A stretch of 42,571 nucleotides of DNA from Candidatus Beckwithbacteria bacterium CG10_big_fil_rev_8_21_14_0_10_34_10. GTDB taxonomy: Bacteria; Patescibacteriota; Microgenomatia; UBA1400. The position numbers and the translations under genes were made by a program. The notes beneath the pieces were generated by a model. It made no database searches. It saw only the letters and a list, made by a program, of their open reading frames with translations, and was not told the DNA's origin. The DNA lies in assembly GCA_002773945.1 (NCBI GenBank), contig PEZT01000023.1, positions 1-42,571 on the forward strand, in the 5' to 3' direction. This document shows, one piece after another, positions 14,658 through 23,383 of the stretch (positions are counted from its first letter, which is position 1; each line of letters begins with the position of its first letter).

Positions 14658-16093
14658 GAGCTGATTTCTTTAATTCTTTTAAGAAGGTATTCTCGATTGT
14701 TTTTCTTTGAGTCTTCTAAGACTTCCTTAAATAGTTTCTCTAGTGTTTGGCCTACTTTTGGTCCGGGTTTAATTTTTAATATTTTAATAATATCATTGCC
14801 ATTAACCTTCATGTCTTTTATTTGAAGAGGGGTATACATAAGTTTTCCAATTCTTTCTTGGAGTTCTCTTAACCTCCAGGAGGTGGCTTTACTACCGCCG
14901 CCTTTCCGGTCTCCAATTCGTAACATCATCATGTTATTGATATTTTCTTTGCCGATTCTTTGAATAAATCTTCTTATGGCCGCATCAGTCATTTTTGAGT
15001 CATAAGCAAACATGTGTTGACGAACAAGAATAACAAAAAGCTCTTTTTGTTTTTTTGAAAGTTTTAACCGGTCGGCTATTTTTTTTACGATTCTTTCTCC
15101 CACGACTTCGTGACCGTAAAAAGTTATTTTTTCCTTTTTTTTTCGGTAGGCAATTGGTTTGCCAACGTCATGAAGGAGGGTGGCCAATCTTATAATCGGA
15201 TCTGGAGAAGGACAGCTTTCTAAAGAGTCTAAAGAGTGGTTCCAAACATCTTTAGTGTGGTGGCCGGCCTGAGTAATATTTTTTGTTTTTAAAAGTTCGG
15301 GGAGAATTATTTTAAGTAAATTGCTGTTATCTAAAAGGAGAATGCCGTCTTTAGGATGATTGGATTTTAGGATTTTTAGAAGTTCATCTCTGATTCTCTC
15401 AAAGCTGATATGGATTAAGAGCTGTGAATTTTTAGCAATTGCTTTAAGAGTTTTTTCCTCAATAGTAAAGCCTAGTTCGGCGGCAATTCTAATCGCTCTA
15501 ATCATTCTTAGGGCATCTTCAGAAAATCTTTTGTTAGGGTCACCAACCGCTTTTACTTTTTTATCTTTTAGATCTTTTTGGCCGTTAAAAGGGTCAATTA
15601 ACTGCCATTTATTTTTTTGTTTAAGTGGTTTTTCATCTTTATTGATTGGTTTAGAAGAAGGAATAAGTGATAAGGCTAAGCTGTTAATGGTAAAGTCCCT
15701 TCTTTTTAAATCCTCTTTTAGGTCTTTTCCCCAACTGACTTTGTCAGGTCTTCGTCTGTCGGTATAGCCTTTTTCACTTCTAAAAGTAGTGATTTCTAAA
15801 ATATCTTGAGGATTAAGGTTATCTTTTTTTAGGGTATCTTTTTTAAGCTTGAATTGTTTCAAAAGTTCTTCACTGGTAATGCCTACTGTTCCAAACTTGT
15901 TGTCATAAAAACTTTCCGGGAATATTTTTTGGATTTGTTCCGGTTTAGCATCAGTAGTAAAGTCCCAGTCATAAGTGGGTTTGGAAAGTAAAATGTCTCT
16001 TATGGCACCGCCAACAATATAGGCTTTATGATTGTGTTTTTGGAGTTTAGTAATAACTTTTTCTGCTAAGAGAGGTATTTGAAACTTTAGCAT
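14654..16093 (-). CDS. cca: CCA-adding tRNA nucleotidyltransferase with HD domain
   Basis: The 479-residue protein has the class II polymerase-beta head: AYIVGGAIRDILL near residues 24-36, then YDWDFTTDA with the DxD metal pair. The RRDFTINSLAL block lies near 150. An RNA-binding head follows (RMIRAIRIAAELGFTIE), and an HD phosphohydrolase domain starts at about 300 (LATLLHDVGKP, FYGHEVVGE). The enzyme adds or repairs 3'-CCA on tRNAs. This fits the tRNA-Gln in this window, which does not encode CCA. It is divergent from recJ with only 22 bp between the start codons. Confidence 0.93.
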   Translation of the reverse strand: MLKFQIPLLAEKVITKLQKHNHKAYIVGGAIRDILLSKPTYDWDFTTDAKPEQIQKIFPESFYDNKFGTVGITSEELLKQFKLKKDTLKKDNLNPQDILEITTFRSEKGYTDRRRPDKVSWGKDLKEDLKRRDFTINSLALSLIPSSKPINKDEKPLKQKNKWQLIDPFNGQKDLKDKKVKAVGDPNKRFSEDALRMIRAIRIAAELGFTIEEKTLKAIAKNSQLLIHISFERIRDELLKILKSNHPKDGILLLDNSNLLKIILPELLKTKNITQAGHHTKDVWNHSLDSLESCPSPDPIIRLATLLHDVGKPIAYRKKKEKITFYGHEVVGERIVKKIADRLKLSKKQKELFVILVRQHMFAYDSKMTDAAIRRFIQRIGKENINNMMMLRIGDRKGGGSKATSWRLRELQERIGKLMYTPLQIKDMKVNGNDIIKILKIKPGPKVGQTLEKLFKEVLEDSKKNNREYLLKRIKEISS

Positions 16094-16107
16094 GTTATCA
16101 TTATACT
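16079..16107 (+). promoter_or_regulatory. recJ promoter, leaderless type
   Basis: TTGAAA (16079-16084) and TATACT (16102-16107) are 17 bp apart. The -10 box ends 8 nt before the recJ ATG at 16116, so transcription should start at or next to the start codon. The -35 box overlaps the first codons of the divergent cca gene. Confidence 0.65.
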
Positions 16108-16115
16108 ACACCAAG

Positions 16116-17804
16116 ATGAAAAAAGACTGGCAAATTTCAGTAAAAATTAAGAAAGACAAGGATATTTCCCAAGAGGAAATTATAAAGGTTCTTTTGGAAA
16201 ACAGAGGGTTAAAAACTAAAAAAGAAATTGATCGGTTTTTAAATCCTTTAAGTCCTTATGATATTCCCTTAAGCAGGACAGGAATTAAAGGGTTGGAAAT
16301 TAAAAAGGTAATTTTAAGAATTAAGAAAGCCATTAAGGCAAAGGAATTAGTTTTAATTTATGGTGATTATGATGCTGATGGGATTACGGCCAGTGCTGTT
16401 CTCTGGGAAACTCTCCATAAGTTAGGAGTAAAAGTTCTGCCTTTTATTCCTCACCGGGAAAAACATGGTTATGGGTTAAGTGTTAAGGGGTTAAAAAGTG
16501 TTTTGGAAAAGAAAGATAAGCCTGGTTTGGTGATCACCGTTGATAATGGGATTGTCGCTTATAAGGGAGCAGAGTATTTAAAGAAAAATAAAATTGACCT
16601 TATTATTACTGATCATCATCAGCCGCCTGAAAAACTGCCGGAAGCTTTGGCCGTGGTTCATTCAACTGAAGTTGCTGGAGTAGGAGTAGCTTGGTTTTTA
16701 AGTCGGGAAATACATAAGAGTTTTAAAAAGAATTTAAAAGGTTTTAAAGCTTCTAATTCTTTGGAGTTGGCTTGTCTAGGAACAGTAACTGATATGATGC
16801 CCATGTTGGGAGTAAACAGAAGTTTAGTGAGGTTTGGTTTAAAAGAGCTTGCAGAAAGTAATCGGGCGGGGATTAAGGCTTTATGCAGTCAGACTGGAGT
16901 AGAGCAAACGGAAATTGATACTTATCATCTTGGTTTTATTATTGGTCCTCGTTTAAATGCGATGGGAAGATTGGATGAAGCCATTGATTCCTTAAGACTT
17001 CTTTGTACTTTAAATGATAAAAGAGCGGTCAGCTTGGCCTCAAAGCTTGGTTTGGTTAACCGGCAGAGACAGAATTTAACTGAAGCCAGTTTTGAACATG
17101 CCAGAAGTTTGGCTAAAAAGAAATTTTTAAAAGATAAGCTTTTGTTTATTGCCAGTTCTTCCTATAATCAGGGAGTAATTGGTTTGGTGGCCGGTAAATT
17201 AGCGGAAGAATTTTATCGTCCGAGTGTGGTTTTAGCTAAAGAAAAGAAATATTCTAAGGGCTCGGCCCGGTCAATTTCAGGTTTTAATATTTTTAAAGCC
17301 TTGGAAAAACTTAAATTTTTGTTTGAGGATTTAGGTGGTCATCCGATGGCCGCTGGTTTTACGGTTAAAACCAAAAACTTAAAAGCCTTGGAAAAAAAAC
17401 TATTAATTCTGGCTAAAAAGGAAATTAAGGGAGACTTATTAATTCCTAAAGTTAAAGCTGATATGGAAATTGATTTAAAGCAGGCTAATTTTTCTTTGTT
17501 TGACCAAATTGAAAAGTTTGCTCCTTTTGGAATTGCTAATTCTCGGCCGGTTTTTGTAAGTAAAGGAGTGGAAGTAGTGGCTTTAAGAACCGTAGGTCGG
17601 GATAACAGTCATCTCAAATTAAAGTTTAAAATTAAGAGTAGTAAAAAAAATGATGGTTTTATTGAAGCAATTGCTTTTAGTCAGGGTAAAAAAGCCAAGG
17701 AATTATCAATTGGAAAAAAAGTTAATGTTTGTTTTAGTTTGGATAAAAATGTTTGGAATAATAAAAAGAGTCTCCAGTTAAAGGTGAAAGATATTGCTTT
17801 GTAG
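16116..17804 (+). CDS. recJ: Single-stranded-DNA exonuclease RecJ
   Basis: The 562-residue protein is a DHH-family 5'-3' single-strand exonuclease used in recombination and repair. Motifs visible are YGDYDADGITASA near residues 87-99, VITDHHQPPE with DHH near 165, VTVDNGIV between them, and GPRLNAMGRL near 290. The DHHA1 block SYNQGVIGLVAGKL and GGHPMAAGF follow near 355-425. The C-terminal OB-like region closes the protein. ATG 16116 is used rather than 16092 because it sits 8 nt after the -10 box of a good promoter. Confidence 0.95.
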   Translation: MKKDWQISVKIKKDKDISQEEIIKVLLENRGLKTKKEIDRFLNPLSPYDIPLSRTGIKGLEIKKVILRIKKAIKAKELVLIYGDYDADGITASAVLWETLHKLGVKVLPFIPHREKHGYGLSVKGLKSVLEKKDKPGLVITVDNGIVAYKGAEYLKKNKIDLIITDHHQPPEKLPEALAVVHSTEVAGVGVAWFLSREIHKSFKKNLKGFKASNSLELACLGTVTDMMPMLGVNRSLVRFGLKELAESNRAGIKALCSQTGVEQTEIDTYHLGFIIGPRLNAMGRLDEAIDSLRLLCTLNDKRAVSLASKLGLVNRQRQNLTEASFEHARSLAKKKFLKDKLLFIASSSYNQGVIGLVAGKLAEEFYRPSVVLAKEKKYSKGSARSISGFNIFKALEKLKFLFEDLGGHPMAAGFTVKTKNLKALEKKLLILAKKEIKGDLLIPKVKADMEIDLKQANFSLFDQIEKFAPFGIANSRPVFVSKGVEVVALRTVGRDNSHLKLKFKIKSSKKNDGFIEAIAFSQGKKAKELSIGKKVNVCFSLDKNVWNNKKSLQLKVKDIAL

Positions 17805-17849
17805 CCCTAGATTTTTTTCTTTTCTTTGTTTTTTTCTTTTTCTTTCCCC

Positions 17850-17878
17850 TTGTCAAGGATTTTTTAAAAAGATAGAAT
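17850..17878 (+). promoter_or_regulatory. aspS promoter, leaderless type
   Basis: TTGTCA (17850-17855) and TAGAAT (17873-17878) are 17 bp apart, and the -10 box ends 6 nt before the aspS ATG at 17885. There is no room for a Shine-Dalgarno sequence, which implies a leaderless mRNA. Confidence 0.65.
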
Positions 17879-17884
17879 ATATTT

Positions 17885-19249
17885 ATGAAAAGAACTTTAA
17901 TTTTAGAGAGTCTTCAAGGGGTTGGAAAAACAGTTTTGCTTCAGGGTTGGGTTAATGCTAGACGGGATCATGGCCAGGTTATTTTCATAGATCTTCGGGA
18001 TCGGTCGGGTATAGTTCAGGTAGTGGGAGGAAAGGAATTAAGTAGTTTACGGGATGAAGATGTGGTGGAAATAGAGGGGTTAGTTAAGAAAAGGCCGGAA
18101 AAGCTTATTAATCCTAATCTTTCTACCGGTAAGATTGAAATTGAAGCTCGGAAAGTTAAGGTTTTATCTAAGTCTTTGGAATTACCCTTGCCAGTTTCAG
18201 GTGATGGTCGGGATATTGAAGAGGTGGTTAGGTTAAAGTACCGCTATTTAGACCTTAGGAGGCCAAGGTTAAATAAAAATATTAGATTAAGAAGCAAGTT
18301 TGTTGATCTGTGTCGGCAGTACCTTTTTTCAAATGACTTTGTGGAGATTGAAACTCCTTTGTTGACTAAATCCACTCCCGAAGGATCCAGGGATTTTGTG
18401 GTTCCTTCTCGCTTACAGCCCGGTAAGTTTTATGCTTTGCCTCAGTCGCCTCAGCAGTATAAACAGCTTTTAATGGTAGCCGGCTTTGAGAGATATTTTC
18501 AAATTGCCAGGTGCCTGCGGGATGAGGATTTGCGGGCTGATCGGGGTTTTGAACATACCCAGATTGATATGGAAATGAGTTTTGTTAAGAGAGAAGATAT
18601 TATGAAAATTACTGAAGAGATGTTTATTTCTGTTTTTGAAAAATTAGGAGGGAAAATATTAAAAAAGCCCTTTCCGGTTTTTTCCTATGAGAAGGCTTTA
18701 AAAAAGTTTGGAGCAGATAAATTTGATTTAAGAAATGAAAGCCAAAAAAAAGAGAATATCCTTTCTTTTGCCTGGGTAGTTGATTTTCCTTTTTTTGAAA
18801 AAGATAAAGAGGGCAAGTGGACTTATACTCATAATCCTTTTTCCAATCCAGTGGAAGAAGATAAAGAAAAGTTTTTAAAGGGCAAGATTGAAGGCATTAG
18901 GACCAGTCAGTATGATTTAATTTGTAATGGTTATGAGGTAGGCGGGGGCAGCATTAGAAGTACTAATCCTAAAATTTTAAGTAAGGTTTTTTCTGTTTTG
19001 GGTTACGAGGATAAAGAAATCCAGGAAAAGTTTGGTCACATATTAGAAGCATTTAAGTATGGGGTGCCGCCTCATGGTGGAATAGCGCCGGGAATTGACC
19101 GCTTGCTAATGGTTTTAACGGGTGAAACTGCTTTAAAGGAAGTAGTCGCTTTTCCAACCACGGCTTCAGGTCAGACTTCAGTTATGTCTGCCCCGGCAAA
19201 ACTTAGTCAAGAACAACTAAAGGAGTTAGGGATAAAAGTTATTAAATAG
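17885..19249 (+). CDS. aspS: Aspartate-tRNA ligase lacking the GAD insertion
   Basis: The 454-residue class II synthetase has an N-terminal OB anticodon-binding domain (GWVNARRDHGQVIFIDLRDR). Motif 1/2 sequences of bacterial AspRS follow: FVEIETPLLTKSTPEGSRDF, YALPQSPQQYKQLLMVAGF and RDEDLRADRGFEHTQIDMEM. Motif 3 is GIAPGIDRLLMVL. Bacterial AspRS is normally about 590 residues because a GAD domain interrupts the core. Here KFGADKFDLRNES passes almost directly into AWVVDFPFFE, so the insertion is missing. Whether it charges only tRNA-Asp or also tRNA-Asn cannot be told from sequence alone. The carboxypeptidase gene starts 2 bp after its stop codon. Confidence 0.93.
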   Translation: MKRTLILESLQGVGKTVLLQGWVNARRDHGQVIFIDLRDRSGIVQVVGGKELSSLRDEDVVEIEGLVKKRPEKLINPNLSTGKIEIEARKVKVLSKSLELPLPVSGDGRDIEEVVRLKYRYLDLRRPRLNKNIRLRSKFVDLCRQYLFSNDFVEIETPLLTKSTPEGSRDFVVPSRLQPGKFYALPQSPQQYKQLLMVAGFERYFQIARCLRDEDLRADRGFEHTQIDMEMSFVKREDIMKITEEMFISVFEKLGGKILKKPFPVFSYEKALKKFGADKFDLRNESQKKENILSFAWVVDFPFFEKDKEGKWTYTHNPFSNPVEEDKEKFLKGKIEGIRTSQYDLICNGYEVGGGSIRSTNPKILSKVFSVLGYEDKEIQEKFGHILEAFKYGVPPHGGIAPGIDRLLMVLTGETALKEVVAFPTTASGQTSVMSAPAKLSQEQLKELGIKVIK

Positions 19250-19250
19250 G

Positions 19251-20201
19251 ATGAATGCTTCTTTAAAGATTAAGAATTTTTTAATTTTTTTAAGATTAGA
19301 TAAACTTCGCTTTTTTAATTTTATTACTACCTTGGTTATTTTTGCTGTTTTGCCTTATGGGGAATACAAATATCCCTTGGATTATCAGGTTCAGGCTGGG
19401 CCGATTAGAGAGGTAGAGTATGATTTGGGAGAGGTTTCTTTGTATCCTACTAATGTGACTGGGAGGCAGGCACCATATTTAAGTGCTTTTTCAGCTTTTT
19501 TAATTGACCTTGATTCCAAGACCATTATTTTCCAAAAAAACCCTGATTATCAATTGTTTCCTGCTTCAACCACAAAAATTATGACAGCGTTAGTATCTTT
19601 GGAAGAATATGATTTGAATGAAGTTGTTGAAATAAAAGAAGTTAATTCCATTGGTCAAAAGATGGGTTTGGAAGATGGAGAGAAAATTACTGTTAATAAT
19701 CTTTTATATGGTCTTTTAGTTCAGTCTGGGAATGATAGCGCCCAAGTTTTGGCGGATTATTATCCGGGTGGAGAAAAAGAGTTTGTTAAAAGAATGAATC
19801 AAAAAGCCAAAGAATTTAATCTTTTAAAAACTAATTTTACTAATCCAGCGGGAATTGATGAATTAGGCCACCTGAGCACCACTCATGATTTAGCGATTTT
19901 GGCAGTGGAAGCGATTAAAGAACCTAAATTTTTAGAAATTGTCGGCACAAAAGAAATTAAAGTCAGTGATGTTGAAGGAGAAATTACTCATGAGCTTGAG
20001 AATGTAAATAAGCTTTTAGGTGAGGTAAAAGGACTAAAAGGAATTAAAACTGGCTGGACTGCTAGTGCGGGTGAATGTTTAGTTAGTTTAACCGAAAGAG
20101 ATGAGAGGGAGATAATTACCGTTGTTTTAGGCAGTCAGGACAGGTTTGGAGAAACCAAGGCTTTAATTGAATGGGTGTTTGGAAATTTTAAGTGGGAATA
20201 G
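19251..20201 (+). CDS. D-alanyl-D-alanine carboxypeptidase (S11/PBP5 type)
   Basis: The 316-residue protein has an N-terminal signal anchor (about residues 20-38) and the three active-site motifs of S11 penicillin-binding proteins: SxxK in ASTTKIMTAL near residue 105, SxN in QSGNDSAQ near 160 and KTG in GIKTGWTASAGE near 265. It trims the terminal D-Ala of peptidoglycan stem peptides in the envelope. No C-terminal amphipathic PBP5 anchor is visible, so the N-terminal helix is the likely anchor. It starts right behind aspS and is probably co-transcribed with it. Confidence 0.9.
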   Translation: MNASLKIKNFLIFLRLDKLRFFNFITTLVIFAVLPYGEYKYPLDYQVQAGPIREVEYDLGEVSLYPTNVTGRQAPYLSAFSAFLIDLDSKTIIFQKNPDYQLFPASTTKIMTALVSLEEYDLNEVVEIKEVNSIGQKMGLEDGEKITVNNLLYGLLVQSGNDSAQVLADYYPGGEKEFVKRMNQKAKEFNLLKTNFTNPAGIDELGHLSTTHDLAILAVEAIKEPKFLEIVGTKEIKVSDVEGEITHELENVNKLLGEVKGLKGIKTGWTASAGECLVSLTERDEREIITVVLGSQDRFGETKALIEWVFGNFKWE

Positions 20202-20261
20202 TTAAATATTTAAGTTGAATATGGAAAGACAAATAAATATTAAGGGGGATAATTTAGGTTG

Positions 20262-20450
20262 GTGTCCGGCCGAAAAGGATATCATAATCTTTGGACTCGG
20301 CCAGTTTCTCCGGAAGTTCAGGCAAGAATGCCTGAAGAAACAGATACATTTATGGATTTAACACCTGGGGTGATTTCAAGGCAGATGTTAGGAGAGAGGC
20401 TGTTTGGGTTTTGGAAAGATCTGGCTGGTTTATTAAGACAGATATCTTGA
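20262..20450 (+). CDS. Small hypothetical protein
   Basis: This is a 62-residue frame starting at GTG 20262 (TTG 20259 is also possible), preceded by AAGGGGG about 13 nt upstream. The product has a basic, aromatic N-terminus (SGRKGYHNLWTRPVSPE) and an amphipathic C-terminal helix (LGERLFGFWKDLAGLLRQI). I recognise no family. A competing 46-codon ATG frame at 20221-20361 exists in another phase, so the assignment is tentative. Its TGA stop overlaps the -35 box of the next gene. Confidence 0.4.
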   Translation: MSGRKGYHNLWTRPVSPEVQARMPEETDTFMDLTPGVISRQMLGERLFGFWKDLAGLLRQIS

Positions 20451-20474
20451 CTTCTTTATCCTATAGGATATAAT
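20447..20474 (+). promoter_or_regulatory. Promoter of the HTH gene, leaderless type
   Basis: TTGACT (20447-20452) and TATAAT (20469-20474) are 16 bp apart; TATAAT ends 7 nt before ATG 20482. It is the closest match to consensus in the window and again leaves no leader for a Shine-Dalgarno sequence. Confidence 0.7.
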
Positions 20475-20481
20475 CCCGTTT

Positions 20482-20853
20482 ATGGAAAAAATTCCCCAAT
20501 TAGTGCCGATAAATCCTTTTACTCCCAGACAAAGGGAAGTAATTGAATGTATTTTAAAAGGATTAACTTCTTATGAGAAGATTGCTTCAGACTTGGGGAT
20601 TTCTTATAAAACAGTTGAAAACCACTTTTTAGGAACAACAGAAGGTGAGATAGAAGAACATTCCCCAGATAGGTCTTTAACTTTAAGGAATAGGGCTGGA
20701 ATTGGAATTTTTGGGATTGTTGAAGAGTTAAATCGTCGGCCTGGAGATATGGCAGACCTGGTTTCTTTATTAATGGATGATGTTGTTTTTTTTGAAAGTG
20801 AGGATAAAATTATTTTATCCAATTCTGGTCTATTGCTGGAAGAATCGCTTTAA
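20482..20853 (+). CDS. LuxR-type helix-turn-helix protein
   Basis: The 123-residue protein has a LuxR/GerE helix-turn-helix at residues 13-50: FTPRQREVIECILKGLTSYE, then KIASDLGISYKTVENHF. The recognition helix reads ISYKTVENH. It has no receiver or ligand domain; the C-terminal 60 residues (IGIFGIVEELNRRPGDMADL and onward) are acidic and unassigned. Its last 44 bp overlap the end of the convergent gene at 20810. It is likely a small transcription factor; its targets are unknown. Confidence 0.8.
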   Translation: MEKIPQLVPINPFTPRQREVIECILKGLTSYEKIASDLGISYKTVENHFLGTTEGEIEEHSPDRSLTLRNRAGIGIFGIVEELNRRPGDMADLVSLLMDDVVFFESEDKIILSNSGLLLEESL

Positions 20854-21856
20854 AATCCTCATCTCCTTCAAAAACATAGATTGGCTGAAGATATTCTTGG
20901 GGTTCTTGGGAGTCATAGTAGGCTAAATATATTTTTCTAATAGTGGCTTTCTCGTTTCCTTTAAAGCTTACTAAATAGGCTTTATTTTCTTTTAAATTTT
21001 CCCAGGCTTGAGCAATTGTTTTTAAAGGATAGGTGGCTTGGGAATCAAGATTAATTGGATAGTAGTTAAATTCTACCCGGGCGATTTTTTTCCCAGTGGC
21101 TTGGGTGCCGGAGATTAAAAGACTTATAATACCTTGGTTTTCAAAGGCGGTTATGACGGGAAGATTGTCTGTATCCTGGCGGTAGATTTCTACTTTAGTA
21201 AAATCAGCTTCAGAAAGACTTTTAGCGGGTATTAAAATTCCCCCTTTATATTGAAGGTAGCTGCTTTCTGTTTTGCCGGTAATTAAGTCAGTTTCCAAGG
21301 AGTCAATTCTTTTTAAAAAACTTTTTCCAATATCTTCTGCTTTGGCCATGTTGGGGCTAGAGCCTTTTTCAAATAAATCTATTTCCTGAAGCCAGTCATA
21401 GTTTTGTTTAAAAGTGCCGGTAAAAATATCCATTTCTAAAATTGAACCCGAGGGGTTATCTTTAGTCCAGCGGAAAATGTTTTCATTAACTTTAATTGGT
21501 TCTTGGGTAAAACCCAATTTAGCCGCTTTTTCTTTAGCTCGGTCAAAAGCGAGTAAGTTTGGTTGTCTAAAAGGGCTGAAAAAGACTCTTAATTGGGTGG
21601 TAAACTGGGGAAAGGTTCCGGTTGAAGTTTCTAAAACATATTCTCCGGGATAATCAAATTCTTGCTTGGGATATTTAAGCTGGGGTAGCTTTCCAAAAGT
21701 AACTGTTGGTGATGGTAAGGGGGTAGGGTGGGTTTTTTCCCACTGGGTTTCAAAAAGATCATAAGCTAATTTTCCAATAATTAACAAAAGAAAGCCTAAA
21801 ATCCCATATTTTATTGTTTTTTGAGCATAAAAAGCAGTTTTAGACAGGCTAGTCAT
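20810..21856 (-). CDS. Membrane-anchored extracytoplasmic protein, unknown family
   Basis: The 348-residue protein has one transmembrane helix near residues 17-37 (KYGILGFLLLIIGKLAYDLF). A proline-rich linker (HPTPLPSPTVTFGKLPQL) and a long extracytoplasmic beta-rich domain follow. The C-terminal part (TIAQAWENLKENKAYLV, then IRKIYLAYYDSQEPQEYLQP) recalls the PepSY/YycI-like pattern in which a closing strand ends in a Pro and an aromatic, but this is only a resemblance. I start at the second Met (21856), which lies 9 nt after the -10 box of a good promoter. It is divergent from gltX. Confidence 0.6.
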   Translation of the reverse strand: MTSLSKTAFYAQKTIKYGILGFLLLIIGKLAYDLFETQWEKTHPTPLPSPTVTFGKLPQLKYPKQEFDYPGEYVLETSTGTFPQFTTQLRVFFSPFRQPNLLAFDRAKEKAAKLGFTQEPIKVNENIFRWTKDNPSGSILEMDIFTGTFKQNYDWLQEIDLFEKGSSPNMAKAEDIGKSFLKRIDSLETDLITGKTESSYLQYKGGILIPAKSLSEADFTKVEIYRQDTDNLPVITAFENQGIISLLISGTQATGKKIARVEFNYYPINLDSQATYPLKTIAQAWENLKENKAYLVSFKGNEKATIRKIYLAYYDSQEPQEYLQPIYVFEGDEDFKAILPAIDQNWIK

Positions 21857-21865
21857 TCTTTTTTG

Positions 21866-21895
21866 AGTATACCCTGAAAATCTGTTAGAATTCAA
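21866..21895 (-). promoter_or_regulatory. Promoter of the 20810-21856 gene
   Basis: On the minus strand TTGAAT (21895-21890) and TATACT (21871-21866) are 18 bp apart. The -10 box ends 9 nt before ATG 21856. The -35 box touches the inverted repeat at 21894-21921, so one regulator could affect both divergent genes. Confidence 0.6.
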
Positions 21896-21921
21896 CTAAG
21901 ATATTTTTTATTTACTTAGTT
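21894..21921. promoter_or_regulatory. Inverted repeat upstream of gltX
   Basis: AACTAAG (21894-21900) and CTTAGTT (21915-21921) form a perfect 7-bp inverted repeat with a 14-nt AT-rich spacer. It ends 4 nt before the gltX ATG and starts in the -35 box of the divergent gene. It may be an operator or a 5'-end hairpin; sequence alone cannot decide. Confidence 0.35.
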
Positions 21922-21925
21922 ATTA

Positions 21926-23356
21926 ATGAAAATAAGAGTTAGAATTGCTCCGTCACCAACTGGTTCCCCTCATATTGGGACGATTTGGCAGGCTTTAATA
22001 AATTACAGTTATGCTAAAAGGTATAAAGGTGATTTTATTGTTCGGATTGAAGATACTGATCGGAAAAGATTTATTGAGGGGGCAGAAAAAGAATTGTTTT
22101 CCGCTTTAAAGTGGTTTTCTTTGGAGCCTTTAGAAAGTCCTATTTATGGAGGGTCTTTTGGGCCTTATCGTCAGTCAGAGAGGTTAAAAATATATCAAAA
22201 ACAGGTCTTAAAATTAATAGATAAGGATAAGGCCTATTATTGTTTTTGTTCTCCGGAAAGATTGGAACAAGCCAGGCAGGTACAAGTCAAAAAGGGCTTG
22301 TCAGTTATGTATGATAAAAAATGCCGGGAAATTAAGTCCGGAGAGGCAATAAAAAGAGTAGAAGCTGGAGAAAAAGCAGTCATTCGTTTAAAAGTTCCTT
22401 TAAATGAGAAAATTATTGTTAAGGATTTGCTGAGGGGAGAAATTGAATTTAATAGTCAAGTTTTAGATGATCAGGTGTTAGTAAAATCCGATGGTTTTCC
22501 GACTTATCATTTGGCGGTCGTAGTTGATGATCATTTAATGGAGATTTCTCATGTTGTTCGGGGGGAAGAGTGGTTGTCTTCAGCCCCGAAGCATGTTTTA
22601 CTGTATCAATATTTTGGTTGGTTAGAACCTGTTTGGGTTCATACCCCGATTATTAGAAATCCTGATAAATCAAAGCTGTCTAAAAGGCATGGTCATGCCA
22701 GTGTTTCTTGGTACAAGAATAATGGTTATTTGTCTCAGGCAATCTTAAACTTTTTAAGTCTTTTGGGTTGGTCTCATCCAAAAGAGAAAACTGTTTTCAG
22801 CTTAACTGAGTTTACGAAATATTTTGATTTAAGAGATTTATCGCCAGTGGGGCCAGTGGTGGATTTAAAAAAGCTTGATTATTTAAATGGGGTTTATATT
22901 AGAAATACTAAGGATGAAGAATTATTGGAATTAATAAAACCCTTTTTAAAGATAAAAATAGAAGACAGTCAATTATTAAAGATTATTCCTTTAATTAAAG
23001 AAAGAATTAATAAATTAACTGAAGTTGAAGGTTTGATTGATTTTTTTGTTAATGATTTTAAACTAAGCCCTGAGGATTTATTAGTTAAAAGTGGAACTAA
23101 AGAGTTAGTTAAAAAGCAGTTGGAAGAGGTCATTAAGATCTTAAAAGATGTTAAGTGGGACTTGGAAGAAATTACCCGGGTAATTCAGGATATTGTTTTA
23201 AAAAATGATTATCATAAGGGCCAGTTTTTTATGATGTTAAGATTAAGCCTTACGGGGAAGAAAATTAGTCCGCCCTTGTTGGAAAGTATAGATATTTTAG
23301 GAAGAGAGAAAACTTTAAAAAGACTGCAAAATAGTTTAAGCTTAATAGAGAATTAG
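21926..23356 (+). CDS. gltX: Glutamate-tRNA ligase
   Basis: The 476-residue class I synthetase has the HIGH-type motif in RIAPSPTGSPHIGT (residues 5-18), IVRIEDTDRKRF near 40, the GluRS block DDQVLVKSDGFPTYHLAVVVDDH near 180-200 in pieces, HVVRGEEWLSSAPKH, and the KMSKS-type signature as KLSKRHG near 253. Length and C-terminal helical anticodon domain are typical. A tRNA-Gln gene follows 1.4 kb downstream and no GlnRS is seen. A non-discriminating enzyme working with GatCAB is therefore possible, though unproven here. Confidence 0.94.
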   Translation: MKIRVRIAPSPTGSPHIGTIWQALINYSYAKRYKGDFIVRIEDTDRKRFIEGAEKELFSALKWFSLEPLESPIYGGSFGPYRQSERLKIYQKQVLKLIDKDKAYYCFCSPERLEQARQVQVKKGLSVMYDKKCREIKSGEAIKRVEAGEKAVIRLKVPLNEKIIVKDLLRGEIEFNSQVLDDQVLVKSDGFPTYHLAVVVDDHLMEISHVVRGEEWLSSAPKHVLLYQYFGWLEPVWVHTPIIRNPDKSKLSKRHGHASVSWYKNNGYLSQAILNFLSLLGWSHPKEKTVFSLTEFTKYFDLRDLSPVGPVVDLKKLDYLNGVYIRNTKDEELLELIKPFLKIKIEDSQLLKIIPLIKERINKLTEVEGLIDFFVNDFKLSPEDLLVKSGTKELVKKQLEEVIKILKDVKWDLEEITRVIQDIVLKNDYHKGQFFMMLRLSLTGKKISPPLLESIDILGREKTLKRLQNSLSLIEN

Positions 23357-23383
23357 AATAGATAGACTATATTTAAATAAGTA

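Noticed and set aside
20221..20361. 46-codon ATG frame before the HTH gene
   Set aside because: It overlaps the 20262-20450 frame in another phase. The latter has a purine-rich SD and more protein-like composition, though confidence in either is low.
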